Of a stretch of 64,000 nt of DNA, positions 1-10,390 are shown piece by piece. The stretch's first letter is position 1, and every line of letters starts with the position of its first letter. The position numbers were made by a program, and so were the translations under genes. This stretch comes from Branchipolynoe longqiensis (lineage: Eukaryota > Annelida > Polychaeta > Phyllodocida > Polynoidae), in assembly GCA_030323885.1 (NCBI GenBank), contig CM059192.1, positions 67,778,785-67,842,784 on the forward strand, written 5' to 3'. Below the pieces are notes generated by a model that worked only from the letters and a program-made list of their open reading frames with translations, was not told where the DNA came from and made no database searches.

Positions 1-290
1 CTGTTAGCAAAGCGGGGCCCCTGAACTGTTAGCAAAGGGGGTACCCTGAACTGTTAGCAAAACAAGTTGCCCCTGAACTGTTAGCAAAGCGAGTGGCCCC
101 TGAACTGTTAGCAAAGCAGGACCCCTGACCTTGTTAGCAAGGCGGGGCCCCTGAACTGTTAGCAAGGTGTGGCCCTTGAACTATTAGCAAAGCGGGGGGC
201 CCTGAACTGCTAGCAAATCGGGGGGGCCCTGAACTGTTAGCAAAGCGGGGGGGGGGGCCCTGACCTGTTAGCAAAAGCGGCCCCTGAACA
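1..290. repeat. Tandem repeat, about 24-31 bp unit (CTGTTAGCAAAGCGGGGCCC core)
   Basis: About eleven copies of a unit built on CTGTTAGCAAAGC followed by a G/C-rich stretch of variable length and CCTGAA. Variation is concentrated in the G-run, as expected for slippage. The array is cut by the window start, so its true length is unknown. No coding potential is seen. Confidence 0.9.
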
Positions 291-748
291 CAGGTATGCT
301 AGCCACATGGTACATATCCCCGCCAATCCATCACAGACGAAGCTCTTGTTGATACGGTAGTGGTCTGCACTGACCTCTCAGGTAAGGAACCACACACACA
401 GACAGGTAGGCATGGCTGGGGTGATTGCATCAAGGAGCCCCATGGAATGGCAAGAAGTGTGGCTTTGAATCATGCTCTAGGCACAATATCCCATTTTCAT
501 CACCTCCCACGACACTAATTTAATCCATATTCACTGCGGGTATAGATTGCAATCACTGTGAATGGCTTCTGACGCTCCTTCTAGTGCTTCCACAGGTGAT
601 CTGCTCAGCGCCTCCACACCAGTGGATTAATTGCTCAGCGTCTAGATACCTCGTGACATGCGTCATGTGTTTACTTGCATAATTCGTTGGATTTTAAAAT
701 ATAATTGAACAAAATCATAATATTTAGTTACACACATCAGTGCCATAT
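291..748. other. Non-coding, no recognised feature
   Basis: Mixed-composition DNA without a convincing open frame, repeat or RNA gene. Part of the presumed giant myosin intron or upstream DNA. Confidence 0.5.
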
Positions 749-994
749 AAAATTGATACTTGTTGCTTCCTAGCCAGGCACTCAGCATTAATAGGATAGG
801 GCAAGGACTGGTCACCTCAAGTGTCAAGATAATGTGACTTGAGTGGGATATCAGGTCATGGTGCTGGCAGCCTGGTCTCCCAGTATGACAGCACTATAAA
901 GTCACCATGAGTGTGCACTGTCACAAGTCGATACCTGTCCTGAAATGACAGTAGATGTTGCCAGGACGTAAAACTCCAACAAACAACCAACCAG
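749..994 (+). mobile_element. tRNA-derived SINE, family A, 5'-truncated copy
   Basis: Begins in the SINE body (AAATTGATACTTG) and runs through GGATAGGGCAAGGACTGG, the GATAATGTGACT and GGTCATGGTGCTGG blocks to the conserved 3' end (GATGTTGCCAGGACGTAAAAC), followed by an AAC-rich tail. The tRNA-like head is missing. Family A recurs more than twenty times in this window. Confidence 0.85.
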
Positions 995-1288
995 TTAAGG
1001 ACATCAGGTTGAATTACAGCATTTTAATCTAGGGTAATTTTTAAAAAAAGAAGAAGATAATTGACTTAACTTGCAGTGCATTAAGTAAATAAAATTTTGC
1101 TAAACTAATAACGCAACAAACTATAGTTGCTCCCAACCATGGACCTTATAATTTATAGTATAACATGTGCGGATGGCGTGCATCGTTGTGCAGGGTGTGT
1201 CCACTATTGATTCTGTCTGTGAGTGACTAAATGTCATGACCCAGTTTGTCCGACCTCTCAGGTGTCAGGGGAGGGACAGGGCAGAGGA

Positions 1289-1426
<138 letters not shown>

Positions 1427-1497
1427 CGCTTCCGGTTAAGAACCAGGGTCAGGGAGCCCATCCTGTGCTATGTCTTTGCCATCCTTCTCCCTAGCCA

Positions 1498-1834
1498 GAC
1501 GGGATGGCCGAATGAGTTAGAGCGTCTGTCTCCCGTGCTGGTAGATCGTGGGGTCGTGGGTTCGAGTCCCGGTCGAGTCAAACCAATGACTTTAAAATTG
1601 ATACTTGTCGCTTCCTAGCCAGGCGCTCGGCATTATTAGGATAGGGCAAGGACTGGTGTGCTCAGTGTCAGGATAATGTGACTGAGTGGGATACCAGGTC
1701 ATGGTGCCGGCGGCCTGGTTTCCCAGTGGGACAGCACTATAAAGTCGCCATGAGTGCGCACTGTCACAAGTCGGTACCCATCCTGATATGACCTTAGATG
1801 TTGCTAGGACGTAAAACAACAACAAACAAACAAA
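1498..1834 (+). mobile_element. tRNA-derived SINE, family A, full-length copy
   Basis: Reference-quality copy. The tRNA-like head has a box A-like segment (TGGCCGAATGAGTTAGAGCG) and a box B match (GGTTCGAGTCCCGG), as expected for an internal RNA polymerase III promoter. It continues through ACCAATGACTT, the body GATACTTGTCGCTTCC and GGATAGGGCAAGGACTGG to GACCTTAGATGTTGCTAGG and an (AAC/AAAC)n tail. The head resembles a tRNA-Ser/Leu type pseudo-tRNA; I do not call it a functional tRNA. Confidence 0.92.
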
Positions 1835-1855
1835 TCCTTCTCCCTTCTCTGCAGG

Positions 1856-1911
1856 GCGTCCTGATATGACCTTGGATGTTGCCAGGAGGTAAAACTCCAA
1901 GAACCAACCAA
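1856..1911 (+). mobile_element. Micro-insertion of the family A SINE 3' end (56 bp)
   Basis: Contains only the last 35 or so nucleotides of the SINE (from GCGTCCTGATATGACC) and a CCAACCAA tail. It is bracketed by a perfect 13-bp direct repeat CCTTCTCTGCAGG at 1843-1855 and 1912-1924. The target duplication shows this was an independent retroposition event, not a deletion remnant. Confidence 0.85.
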
Positions 1912-1979
1912 CCTTCTCTGCAGGTGGCTGTTGTGTTGGGTGTTTTCTAATGATCGTTCCTGGGCACCAGAAACATGAC

Positions 1980-2349
1980 AGTTGCATAGTCCGATGGCTT
2001 TGACTTAACTTTCTGCCTACATATTAGGTTGATTGTTATAATCGACCTTACTTTATTTTGAATTAACTAATTTTAAATGGCGAATTTTGGAGATATTTTG
2101 GAGTTGTTTTTGTTGTTTTTGTTGTTGTTTTTTTACGTCCTAGCAACATCTAAGGTCATTATTTTGGAGAAGTAAAGACATGCCAAGTTAATTTTGGCGT
2201 GCATGTTGAATTCTAGCTTCAGTACTATGAAGTTGTATTGAATTAACTTAGCATTCTCTTCTATGCTGCAACATATGCTTAGTAAGTGCACCACTTGAAT
2301 ATGTAGAATACAATTTAGATAAGTGTTTTGGGTTTCGGACTGTGCAGCT
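1980..2349. mobile_element. piggyBac-like MITE (terminal motif AGCTGCATAGTCCGATG)
   Basis: Terminal inverted repeats AGTTGCATAGTCCGATGG on the left and the complement of CGGACTGTGCAGCT on the right. The right flank is TTAA (2350-2353); the left is degenerate (TGAC). Other copies at 38180, 44228, 52588 and 59352 have TTAA on both sides. TTAA duplication is characteristic of piggyBac-type transposition. No transposase is encoded. Confidence 0.75.
2104..2160 (-). mobile_element. Micro-insertion of the SINE 3' end (57 bp), inside the piggyBac-like MITE
   Basis: On the minus strand it reads AATGACCTTAGATGTTGC, AGGACGTAAA and a (CAA/CAAAAA) tail. It is flanked by a perfect 9-bp duplication ATTTTGGAG at 2095-2103 and 2161-2169, so it inserted after the MITE. 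It starts about 10 nt further 3' than the other micro-copies. Confidence 0.85.
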
Positions 2350-2419
2350 TTAAACATTCATAAATAGATAGTTCAGCAATAGTCTGCTCTTTCTGGTGCT
2401 CTTCCTGGTGTACTTTCTG

Positions 2420-2429
2420 GTGCTGCTGG

Positions 2430-2478
<49 letters not shown>

Positions 2479-2588
2479 ACTGCTACTGCTACTGCTACTG
2501 CTACTGCTGCTACTTTTACTGCTACTGCTACTGCTACTGCTACTGCTACTGCTACTGCTACTGCTACTGCTACTGCTACTGCTACTAC
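2420..2588. repeat. (TGC)n then (TACTGC)n compound microsatellite
   Basis: Pure CTG/TGC repeats grade into TACTGC hexamers. The open poly-leucine frame over it is a repeat artefact. Confidence 0.93.
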
Positions 2589-2763
2589 AGCAACTGTCTG
2601 ATGGAGTAAAGATGGTGAAATCGGTTATTTAAAAAAGGAATACACCCCAAAAAACTTGGTGTTGGAATGGAAAACCACATGTCGGTGAGGTACTTGCTGG
2701 GCCGGTGGGTATTTGAGGTGAGAGGATCATAGGGCGGGCTCTGCTGGTGAGCAGCTTCCGGTT

Positions 2764-2799
2764 TGGTGGTGGTGGTGGTGGTGGTGGGGGGGGGGGGGG
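2764..2799. repeat. (GGT)n followed by poly(G)
   Basis: Eight or so GGT units running into a G homopolymer of about a dozen bases. Confidence 0.9.
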
Positions 2800-2878
2800 A
2801 GTCAGTCAGAGAGGTAGTGATTCAGCTCTCAGGTAGTAGGGTAGTACTAGTAGGGAAATATCACCCATTCCACTGCGC

Positions 2879-3714
2879 GACCAGACAGGATGGCCGAATG
2901 AGTTGGGCGTCCGTCTCCTGTTTTGGTTGATTGTGGGATTCGAACCCACAAGTTTGAACCCTGGACAAGTCAAACCAATGACTTAGAAATTGGTGCTTGT
3001 CACTTCCCAGTCAGGCGTTTGGCATTACAGTATAACCCCGTTAAACCAAACTTGGAGGGACCCTAGAAATTTGTTTGGATTAACCGATCATTGGTTTAAC
3101 CGAGCTTTGGCTTCAACTTTGACTTGGCTTTGGCAAAAACGTGGGTGCATTATGAATGTAATATACAGTGTGTGTGGACACTTTGATTATCGTTTTTTAT
3201 GTATATATACAGTATAACCCCATTAAACGATGGGTTAATCCAAATCTTTTTTGGCGGCCCGACAGAATACTACCATTTAGCATATAAAAAAGTCTCAGAT
3301 GACCTTATAACCACATACAAGTTTGGTTTAACTGTACCGGAAGTGGCCTGGAGTCCGACAATTTTGTTTGGATTAACCGATACTTTGGATTAACCAACTT
3401 TTTTATTTGATAAATGGTAGCATTTTGCAGGGCCGCCGAAAAAAGTTTGGATTAACCGATCGTTTAGTTTAACGGAGCTTGGTTTAACATAGCTTGGTCT
3501 AACGGGGTTGTACTGTATTAGGATAGGGCAAGGACTGGTTGGCTCAGTGTCAGGAAAATGTGATCTGAGTGGGATATTGGGTCATGTCGCTGCTGACCTG
3601 GTCTCCCAGTGGGGCAGCACTATAAACTCGCCGTGAGTGCACACTGTCACAAGTCGGTACCCATCCTGATATGATCGTAGATGTTGCGAGGACCTAAAAA
3701 CTTCAACAACCAAC
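2879..3714 (+). mobile_element. Family A SINE interrupted by a MITE
   Basis: The SINE head (GGATGGCCGAATGAGTTGGG) and body run to GGCATTA at 3027. The sequence resumes as TTAGGATAGGGCAAGG at 3518 and continues to the 3' end near 3714. The 488 bp between are a separate TA-flanked element, so the SINE is older than that insertion. The head carries an extra stretch (GATTCGAACCCACAAGTTTG) also present in the copies at 33908 and 36770, suggesting a subfamily. Confidence 0.88.
3028..3515. mobile_element. MITE with pogo/Tc1-like ends (CAGTATAACCCCGTTA), TA-flanked
   Basis: Left end CAGTATAACCCCGTTAAACC, right end the complement (GGTCTAACGGGG...TACTG), flanked by TA on both sides inside the SINE at 2879. 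A second left-like terminus at 3210 (CAGTATAACCCCATTAAACG) pairs with the internal motif ending GTTTAGTTTAACGG near 3475. The element therefore looks like one copy nested in another, or an internally duplicated palindrome. A pogo/Tigger-type origin is inferred from the CAGT end and TA duplication. Confidence 0.75.
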
Positions 3715-4199
3715 TATTCCGCTGCGTGATTAGAAGATACTCTAGTGACTCTACTTTTGTTTGTATTTTAAACATCAACAAAAACAAAGTTTCGAATTGT
3801 TTCCAAAAGTAGCATGCCAGACAACAGGGGCATTGTTTGTAACTTCTCATATGGCATCCAGATGGCATAGGTGGAAAGTTACAATCTATTATGTTTGTAC
3901 GCCACTCCCTGAAGTAAATGCTATGTCATTTGAGCCCCACTCCTTCGTACTCTTTTGAATTTGTGCCAACTGCGGTCCATATTTGGAAACCATCAGCTTT
4001 TGTTCCCCTTTCTAATTTCTCTTTCTAGTTTTCTTTTGGGAACTAACTATTAGTTATGCTCACCTAAATGCATAAGGTTTCATTTCCAGCTTCATGTGTG
4101 ATATAAATATCAACTTATATGTACAATGATCATGGAAATAAATAAATAAAATAAATAAATATTATTATTATTATTATTATTATTATTTCACTACCTGTG
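3715..4199. other. Non-coding, small (AAAT)/(ATT)n tract at 4136-4188
   Basis: No gene or element recognised. An A/T microsatellite sits immediately before the next SINE. Confidence 0.5.
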
Positions 4200-4201
4200 A
4201 G

Positions 4202-4512
4202 ACCGGACGCGGTGGCCGAATCGGTAGAGTGTGGGCTTCCCGTGCAGAGGGTTGGAAGTTCGATTCCTAGTTCAGTTAAACCAATGACTTAGAATTTGAT
4301 GCTAGTTGCTACTTGCTTGGTGCTCGCGATTACTAAGATAGGGCATGGACTGGTTTGTTCAGTGTCACTATCAGGACAATGTGACTAAATGGGAAATCTG
4401 GTCTCTTCTCCCAGTGGAGAGGCACTATAAAGTCGCCATCAGTGCACACTGACACAAGTCGGTACCCCTCCTGATATGACCTTAAATGTTGCCAGGATGT
4501 AAAACTTAAACC
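4202..4512 (+). mobile_element. Family A SINE (GACGCGGTGGCCGAATCGGT head subfamily)
   Basis: Head ACGCGGTGGCCGAATCGGTA with box B-like GAAGTTCGATTCCTAG, body and 3' end GACCTTAAATGTTGCCAGG. The tail (CCAACC) passes without a break into the ATCC-type array that follows. It belongs to the subfamily with the CGGTAGAGYG head, shared with copies at 10074, 19028, 27549, 28147 and 49493. Confidence 0.9.
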
Positions 4513-4893
4513 AACCATCCATCCAACCATCCAACCATCCATCCAACCAACCATCCAACCATCCATCCATCCAACCATCCAACCAACCATCCAACCAACC
4601 ATCCAACCAACCATCCATCCATCCAACCATCCATCCAACCATCCAACCATCCAACCATCCAACCATCCAACCAACCATCCAACCATCCAACCATCCAACC
4701 ATCCAACCATCCAACCATCCAACCATCCAACCATCCATCCATCCAACCATCCAACCATCCAACCATCCAACCATCCAACCATCCAACCATCCAACCATCC
4801 AACCATCCAACCATCCAACCATCCAACCATCCATCCAACCATCCAACCATCCAACCATCCAACCATCCAACCATCCATCCAACCATCCAACCA
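4513..4893. repeat. (CCATCCAA)n / (ATCC)n satellite grown from a SINE tail
   Basis: About 380 bp of mixed ATCCAACC and ATCC units. The Asp-Gly-Trp-Met-Val-Gly-Trp repeat protein that can be read on the minus strand in all three frames is a repeat artefact. The unit is a variant of the CCAACCAA tail typical of the SINE it abuts. Confidence 0.93.
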
Positions 4894-5280
4894 TCTGCGA
4901 GTGGTGCTGGGCTGAACTGTTCCCCCGGCATGTAGGGTGGGTAGGAGCCGGGGGTTCGTTAAATACACTTGAATGTTACTGGGACGGGCGGGACCGCTCT
5001 ACAGAGCCCCGAGGTATGTGAGACGGCGTGGACTGGGTGGGGTATTGCGAGGGTGTGCTGGTGGTCGGGTTTTGTTAGGTCAGATGTCACGTGATTGATG
5101 AGGTATCCAGCTCCCAGGGTGAGATGCGAAGATCCGTCTAAGGTCAGCAGGTTGCACACCGGGATCCCTCTGTGATAGTGAGTGAGGAGGATGTGGGGTG
5201 GGGTGGGGGTATCCAATGATGAGGCGCAGCAAAAGTGGAAATGAAAGGAAGATGTGTGGGACGTTGTATATATATACACA
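4894..5280. other. Non-coding, no recognised feature
   Basis: Unique-looking DNA with no supported gene; a short TATATACACAC tract lies at the right edge. Confidence 0.5.
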
Positions 5281-5458
5281 CAGTAAAACCTCTCTAGCCG
5301 ACCACCTCCACAGATCGACCACTCCCCTATATCGATCGTTATATTTGGGTCCCAAGAATAAGGATATTCTAACTTCCTAAACCGACCACCTCCCTAAATC
5401 GACCACTGATAGTCGGTCCCAAGGTCGGTGGATTTAGAGGTTTTACTGTACATACATA
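5281..5458. mobile_element. MITE, CAGTAAAACCTCTCTA family
   Basis: Starts CAGTAAAACCTCTCTAGCCG and ends with the complement (TTTAGAGGTTTTACTG). Internal blocks GACCACCTCC and TCGACCACTCCCCTATATCG recur in four other copies (16028, 48228, 56636, 61511). The right flank is TA; the left TA is mutated. No transposase. Confidence 0.85.
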
Positions 5459-6085
5459 TAAGATTTTTCTGTTTTTCCTTTTCCTATGTCGGCAACCCTG
5501 TCTTGTGTCATTGATAGGCGACAGTTCATTTTGGTTGTGAATAGCACACTTGTTTAAAAAAAAAAAATTTGTATCGTACACGAATGTAGACAAAAGTTGC
5601 ATTTATTTGATCTTTTTGAATCACGAAAAGGCCCTGGAGAAGGTCCCTTTAGTTGAGATTTTCTTATACGCAGTACACATGGCTGATGTAAAAAAACAAC
5701 AAAAAACGAACAACACTGGCGACCGGGGTCATTCCTGCTTGTTGACTGGGCTACATGGAAAAATATCTTTCTTTTCTTTTCTTTTGCTTTTCTTCCATTC
5801 AGGTGCACACAGTTTAGTAGTAAAACTTGTCATTGGATATTGTGAATATTGCTTGAATTGTCGTTTTGAAATCTTTTTTCATTCCGTGGTTCTGATTATT
5901 TGTGCGTCTGCGCGCCGTCTTGTAACCAAAGCCGGTGTATGCGTGGCAGTAGGTGTGCGCATGCGCGGTTCGGTTGTCGTGGGTCACATCCGGTGCTTTC
6001 ATTACGTCACATTGTCTGTGCGCAGTGGTCCGCTCAGAGGTTGAGTGGCACCGGAGTGGTGAGTGTGCCACCATTCCATCCTCTC
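5459..6085. other. Non-coding; hAT-type terminal fragment near 5463-5503
   Basis: The segment ending CGGCAACCCTG at about 5499 resembles the right terminus of the MITE at 23911. The rest, up to the CCACG array, shows no supported gene. Confidence 0.4.
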
Positions 6086-6379
6086 CCACGCCACGCCACG
6101 CCACGCCACGCCACGCCACGCCACGCCACGCCACGCCACGCCACGCCACGCCACGCCACGCCACGCCACGCCACGCCACGCCACGCCGCGCCGCGCCGCG
6201 CCGCCCCGCCCCGCCCCGCCCGCCCCCCCGCCCCCCCCCCCGCCCCCCGCCCCCGCCCCGCCCCGCCCCCCGCCCCGCCCCGCCCCGCCCCCCCCCCCCC
6301 CCCCCCCCGCCCCGCCCCGCCCCGCCCCCCCCCGCCCCGCCCCCGCCCCCCCCCCGCCCCCCCCCCCCCCCGCCCCCCC

Positions 6380-6410
<31 letters not shown>

Positions 6411-6448
6411 CCCCCGCACCACACCACACCACACCACACCACTCCACT
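6086..6448. repeat. (CCACG)n to C-rich (CCCCG)n to (CCACA)n compound satellite
   Basis: About twenty CCACG units turn into CCGCG, then into a roughly 230-bp stretch of almost only C and G on this strand, then CCACA. Long proline/arginine frames (+) and glycine frames (-) are artefacts. The G-rich complementary strand is a plausible quadruplex former. Confidence 0.94.
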
Positions 6449-6605
6449 CGTGTTTATTTATTTCTATTTCCTTTCCAATCCGTATCCAATACATTTCCAT
6501 TTCCATTTTCGTTTCATTCCATTTCATTCCATTCCGTTTCCTTTCATTTCATTCCATTCCATTTTCTTCAATTTCCTTCCAAGCCATTTCCTTCGAATCC
6601 ATTTC
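6449..6605. repeat. Degenerate (CCATTTC)n pyrimidine-rich repeat
   Basis: Loose repeats of CATTTC and CATTCC units directly following the C-rich array. Confidence 0.7.
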
Positions 6606-6904
6606 CAGGGTCGGTACGCGGCCTGGATAATCTTGAAAAGGCTTGAATTTCATTTACCCCATTTCAAGGCCTTGAAAAGCCCTGAATTTAACCTATTTTG
6701 AGTAATTACTCTTGAAATGCCTTGAATTCTATTAAACTGTCCCCACTGATCTAAATTAGGCCGAAATCGCCATTTGGCATAACATAATCTGACATACCTA
6801 CACACAACAAAACACCAATACTCGCCTCACTTCCTATCAAAAAGAGCCTTGAAAAGCCTTGAAATAGCCTTGAATTTCATATGTTGACACGTGTCCGGAC
6901 CCTG
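6606..6904. mobile_element. hAT-like MITE, CTTGAAAAG-rich family
   Basis: Starts CAGGGTCGGTACGCGGCCTGG and ends CGGACCCTG, with interior motifs CTTGAAAAGGCTTGAATT, AAACTGTCCCCACTGATC and AATCGCCATT. Related copies are at 13950, 24290 and 61900 and a fragment at 16842. Family assignment rests on the CAGGGT ends and the 8-bp duplication at the 13950 copy. Confidence 0.75.
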
Positions 6905-7527
6905 GGGGTATCATGCGGTGCCTGTTGTGCCTGTATCTGGCAGGGATCCTGCTCCGTTTATTGTGTGCAGATCTGGTGGAACCAGCAGTTTGGATCATGA
7001 CTTAAACATGCCTAGATCGGGCGTTACCTTCCCGGTCTCACCTCAACCACCAACACCCACTTTTGAAGTGCACCCTCCTGGCATCAATTGAGAGTCCCCA
7101 CACTTTTTCTTTTCTGAAAAAAAAAGAAGAATAACAATGTTTAAATAAAAAAAAAATTAAAATAAAAAAAATCCAGAAAATCATTGATGGGAGATGCAGG
7201 CCCCCCTACTGACACATCTTACACCCACAGGAAGCCAGCCACTCTGATATGTATGGAGGACTTTGGTGTTCTTGATCTACAGCAGCGCCATCTGAGAACA
7301 CTTGTAAAGATTCTGTTTGTTGGTGTATTTTTTTTAATTAAAAAAAAAAGAAGCAATTTACAACCAACAAAAAGTTATCTCAAATAAATTTGTTTGCCTT
7401 TCAGTTCCACCATCTGTGTGAATCATCATAGGTTATATTGGATGGCTGTGTGTTAGGGGGAGGGGGGGATTAAATATGGAAAGCCAATATCTGCATTAGC
7501 ATTGGGTACCTGCTGGAAAAGACATCC
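6905..7527. other. Non-coding, A-rich tracts near 7118-7170
   Basis: No supported gene or repeat; several short poly(A) runs. Confidence 0.5.
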
Positions 7528-7549
7528 GCTACTACAATGGTACCGGCTG

Positions 7550-7580
<31 letters not shown>

Positions 7581-7637
7581 TAACAATACTTATTATAATA
7601 CTGATAATAACATATGTGCTACTACAATGGTGCAGGC

Positions 7638-7673
<36 letters not shown>

Positions 7674-7850
7674 TATTATTATTATAATGATAATAACAGA
7701 TGTGCTACTACAATGGTGCAGGCTATAATAATAATAATTATTATTATAATGATAACAGATGTGCTACTACAATGGTGCCAGCTATAATAATAATGATAAT
7801 GATAACGATAATAACTATTAGTATCATCGTGTATAATAATTGTTTATATT
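7528..7850. repeat. Compound repeat: (ATA/TAA)n units separated by GTGCTACTACAATGGTGC
   Basis: A 25-bp conserved block (CTACTACAATGGTGCAGGCT) recurs about four times, each followed by an (ATA)n stretch of different length. It behaves as a higher-order minisatellite containing a microsatellite. Confidence 0.85.
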
Positions 7851-8310
7851 AGATGTTATTATTGTGTTCTTATAGTAATAATATTATTAATATGCACTTT
7901 TATGGCTTGACAAAAATGCCTCCCGGTGTGAATGGTGAGCAGTTTTGTGGGGTGGGGATATATACATATGCCTGGCAGACAAATTCACTATATGCTCACT
8001 TTATCCCCTCTTCTTTTCGGTTTATTGTGATGTAGAACTATTAATTATTGAATCAATATTGACAAAGGAATGGTCATAGGAATGTTAAATATTATTAAAA
8101 TTGTTGAAAAAGTTTGAGTTCAAGATATAGTCTTGATTATAGTCGATATTAGTGGTTTACCTTAATGCAATGTTATCCCCCTCCCCTATCGCTACCATGC
8201 TATATAAGTGATGAGAAATTTCCGCTTTTCGGTGCATGTTTTGTGGGTACATTAGTTGATTAAGCAGGGGAAATTTCAGTCACAAACGACTGGTCTCCCT
8301 CATTCCACTG
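7851..8310. other. Non-coding, A/T-rich, no recognised feature
   Basis: No open frame of note and no element ends detected. Confidence 0.5.
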
Positions 8311-8457
8311 CTCCTTGCCCTATCCTAATAATGCTGAGCGTATGGCTAGGAAGCAGCAAGTATCAATTTTTAAGTCATTGGTTTGACTCGACCAGGATTC
8401 GAACCTACGATCTACTAACACGGGAGACGGACGATCTAACTCATTCGGCCATCTCTC
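8311..8457 (-). mobile_element. Family A SINE, minus strand, 5' half only
   Basis: The complement reads from the head (GGCCGAATGAGTTAGATCG) through AACCTATCGTAGGTTCGAATC-like box B sequence and ACCAATGACTT to CTTGCTGCTTCC and GGATAGGGCAAGG, then stops. The 3' end is lost. A poly(C) tract (8460-8483) abuts the head. Confidence 0.85.
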
Positions 8458-8459
8458 TT

Positions 8460-8483
8460 CCCCCCCCCCCCCCCCCCCCCCCC
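8460..8483. repeat. poly(C) tract
   Basis: Uninterrupted C homopolymer of about 24 nt. Its length is likely to be uncertain in sequencing. Confidence 0.95.
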
Positions 8484-9007
8484 ACACCATTATAAAGGTT
8501 CGAGGGAAGCTGTGTTTTGAGTGACAGCGTGGTGCACTCACTGACTTCCGCAGGCTGTCTGGCCACATCATAGACTATAGATGTTTCCGGAAATCTTTTA
8601 CACAACAACACTTTCACACCAAAATATCAACATGGCAAATGAACAGCGAAAGGAAGCATTGAATTGAGGTTGGGGAGGGCTGGGGTGAAAGTGGAGGTGA
8701 GGGCAGTGGGGCTAATGCCAAATAATGGTTAACAAAAACGAAAGAAGCCATTGTGACCCTGACCCTGGGCGTTTAGAGCTGATCCGCGAAACAAAGCACT
8801 AATGTTATGGCCTGAAGCGGCGCGAGCGGATCTTTTGGCAGGAACTGTCCGGCTTCTCAGTGCCAATCGGAAGTGTCCTCAGTGCCAACGTTCAGTGTGT
8901 GGTGGCACCGTGCGCTGAACTTGGCTCTGCTGTTTCACCTGGCTGTGCCAGTCAGGATGAGCCACAAAACACTTATCGCTTTGTCTGCTAAACACTCCCC
9001 TTTTTGA
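8484..9007. other. Non-coding, no recognised feature
   Basis: No supported gene or element in about 520 bp. Confidence 0.5.
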
Positions 9008-9184
9008 CCGGGCGGAATGGCCGAATTGGTCAGAGCACTTCCTGGGATATCAGGTCAAGGTGCTGGCAGCCTGGTCTCCTAGTGGGACGGGCAGCATTAT
9101 AAAAGAAGCCATGAGTGTGCACTGTCACAAGTCAGTACCCATCCTGATATGACCTTAGATGTTGCCAGGACATGAACCTCCAAC
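9008..9184 (+). mobile_element. Family A SINE with internal deletion
   Basis: The head (GGCGGAATGGCCGAATTGGT) jumps from AGAGCACTTCCT straight to GGGATATCAGGTCAAGG, losing box B and the early body, then continues to the 3' end GATGTTGCCAGGACATG. Its CAACAACCCACCACACC tail leads directly into the CACAC satellite. Confidence 0.85.
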
Positions 9185-9664
9185 AACCCACCACACCACA
9201 CCACACCACTACAAACACATCACTGCAAACATACCACCCGCGCACACACCACGCACCATGCACAACACACATCACACATCACACACAACACACATCACAC
9301 ACACCACACACACACCACACACACACCACACACACACCACACACACACCACACACATCACACACCACACATATCACACATCACACACACATCACACACCA
9401 CGCACATCACACACACCATGCACATCACACACCACACACATCACACACACCACGCACATCACACACACCACGTACATCACACACACCACACACACCACAC
9501 ACATCACACACACCATGCACATCACACACACCATGCACATCACACACCATGCACATCACACACACCACGCACACACCATGCACATCACACACACAATGCA
9601 CATCACACACACCATGCACATCACACACACACCATGCACATCACACACACACATCACGTACACT
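9185..9664. repeat. (CACACACCA)n / CACCATGCACATCACA satellite following a SINE tail
   Basis: About 480 bp of CA-rich repeats. The first half is (CACA)CCACA; the second half consists of units like CACCATGCACATCACACA. Threonine-histidine frames are artefacts. Confidence 0.92.
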
Positions 9665-10073
9665 TTGCCCACCAAACGTAGTGATCTAGGCCATGCCCCG
9701 TGGAAATACAGGTGTGTCCCGGATGTGTGTGCTCTTTCCCTTGAATCCTTTATTTTGAACAAAGATAAGGAGGTCAGGGAACCTGACTCAGAACTCCTCC
9801 AAGTTGTGCAGCACTATGAAGTATGAGTCAGTGGGCAGGCATACTGCATAGTGACTTGAGATGAATGGTAATTACTGACGGCTCGGCTTCTGATTGGGCG
9901 ATGCATCATCCCCGTGTGACGTGCATTATTAGCAACCTGATATGTATCTGATGAATCTGCCTGAACGTGTCCCACTTGTTTTCTCTCAATGCTTTGTTGT
10001 TGTTTTGGTTAGGATGGTTTGATGATGCTGGAATATCATTGGAGGTATTTGTATGCTTTTCCCAGTGCTCTGC
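9665..10073. other. Non-coding, no recognised feature
   Basis: No supported feature. Confidence 0.5.
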
Positions 10074-10390
10074 GACTGGACGCGGTAGCCGAATCGGTAG
10101 AGCGCTGGCTTCCCGTGCTTAAGGCCAGGTGTTTGAATCCCAGCCGAGTCACACCAATGGTTTATAAAATTGATACTTGTCGCTACCTAACCTGGCGCTC
10201 GGCATTAATAGGATAGGAGAGGGACTGGTTAGCACAGTATCTGGATAATGTGGCCTGGTCCTCCGTTTGGAAGCACTATAAAGTTGCTGTGAGTGTGTAC
10301 TGTCACAAGTCGGTACCTGTCCTGATATTACCTTAGATGTTGCTAGGACATCAACCAACGAACCAACGAACCAAACAAACAAAACAAACG
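10074..10390 (+). mobile_element. Family A SINE, near full length
   Basis: Head GGACGCGGTAGCCGAATCGG, box B-like GTGTTTGAATCCCAG, body, and 3' end CCTTAGATGTTGCTAGGACA with a (ACCAACGA)/(AAAC) tail. Confidence 0.9.

Noticed and set aside
1498..1590. Functional tRNA gene
   Set aside because: The box A/B-containing head is part of a SINE repeated many times and continues into the SINE body; it lacks a proper acceptor stem end.
2396..2632. Poly-leucine frame that looks like a membrane segment
   Set aside because: Caused by CTG/CTA repeats; no splice or promoter context.
4333..4968. 211-residue DGWMVGWL repeat protein on the minus strand
   Set aside because: All three minus frames give the same kind of repeat; it is the ATCC array joined to a SINE.
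5814..6701. Long Pro/Arg/His frames (+) and Gly/Arg frames (-)
   Set aside because: Composition artefacts of CCACG and C-rich repeats.
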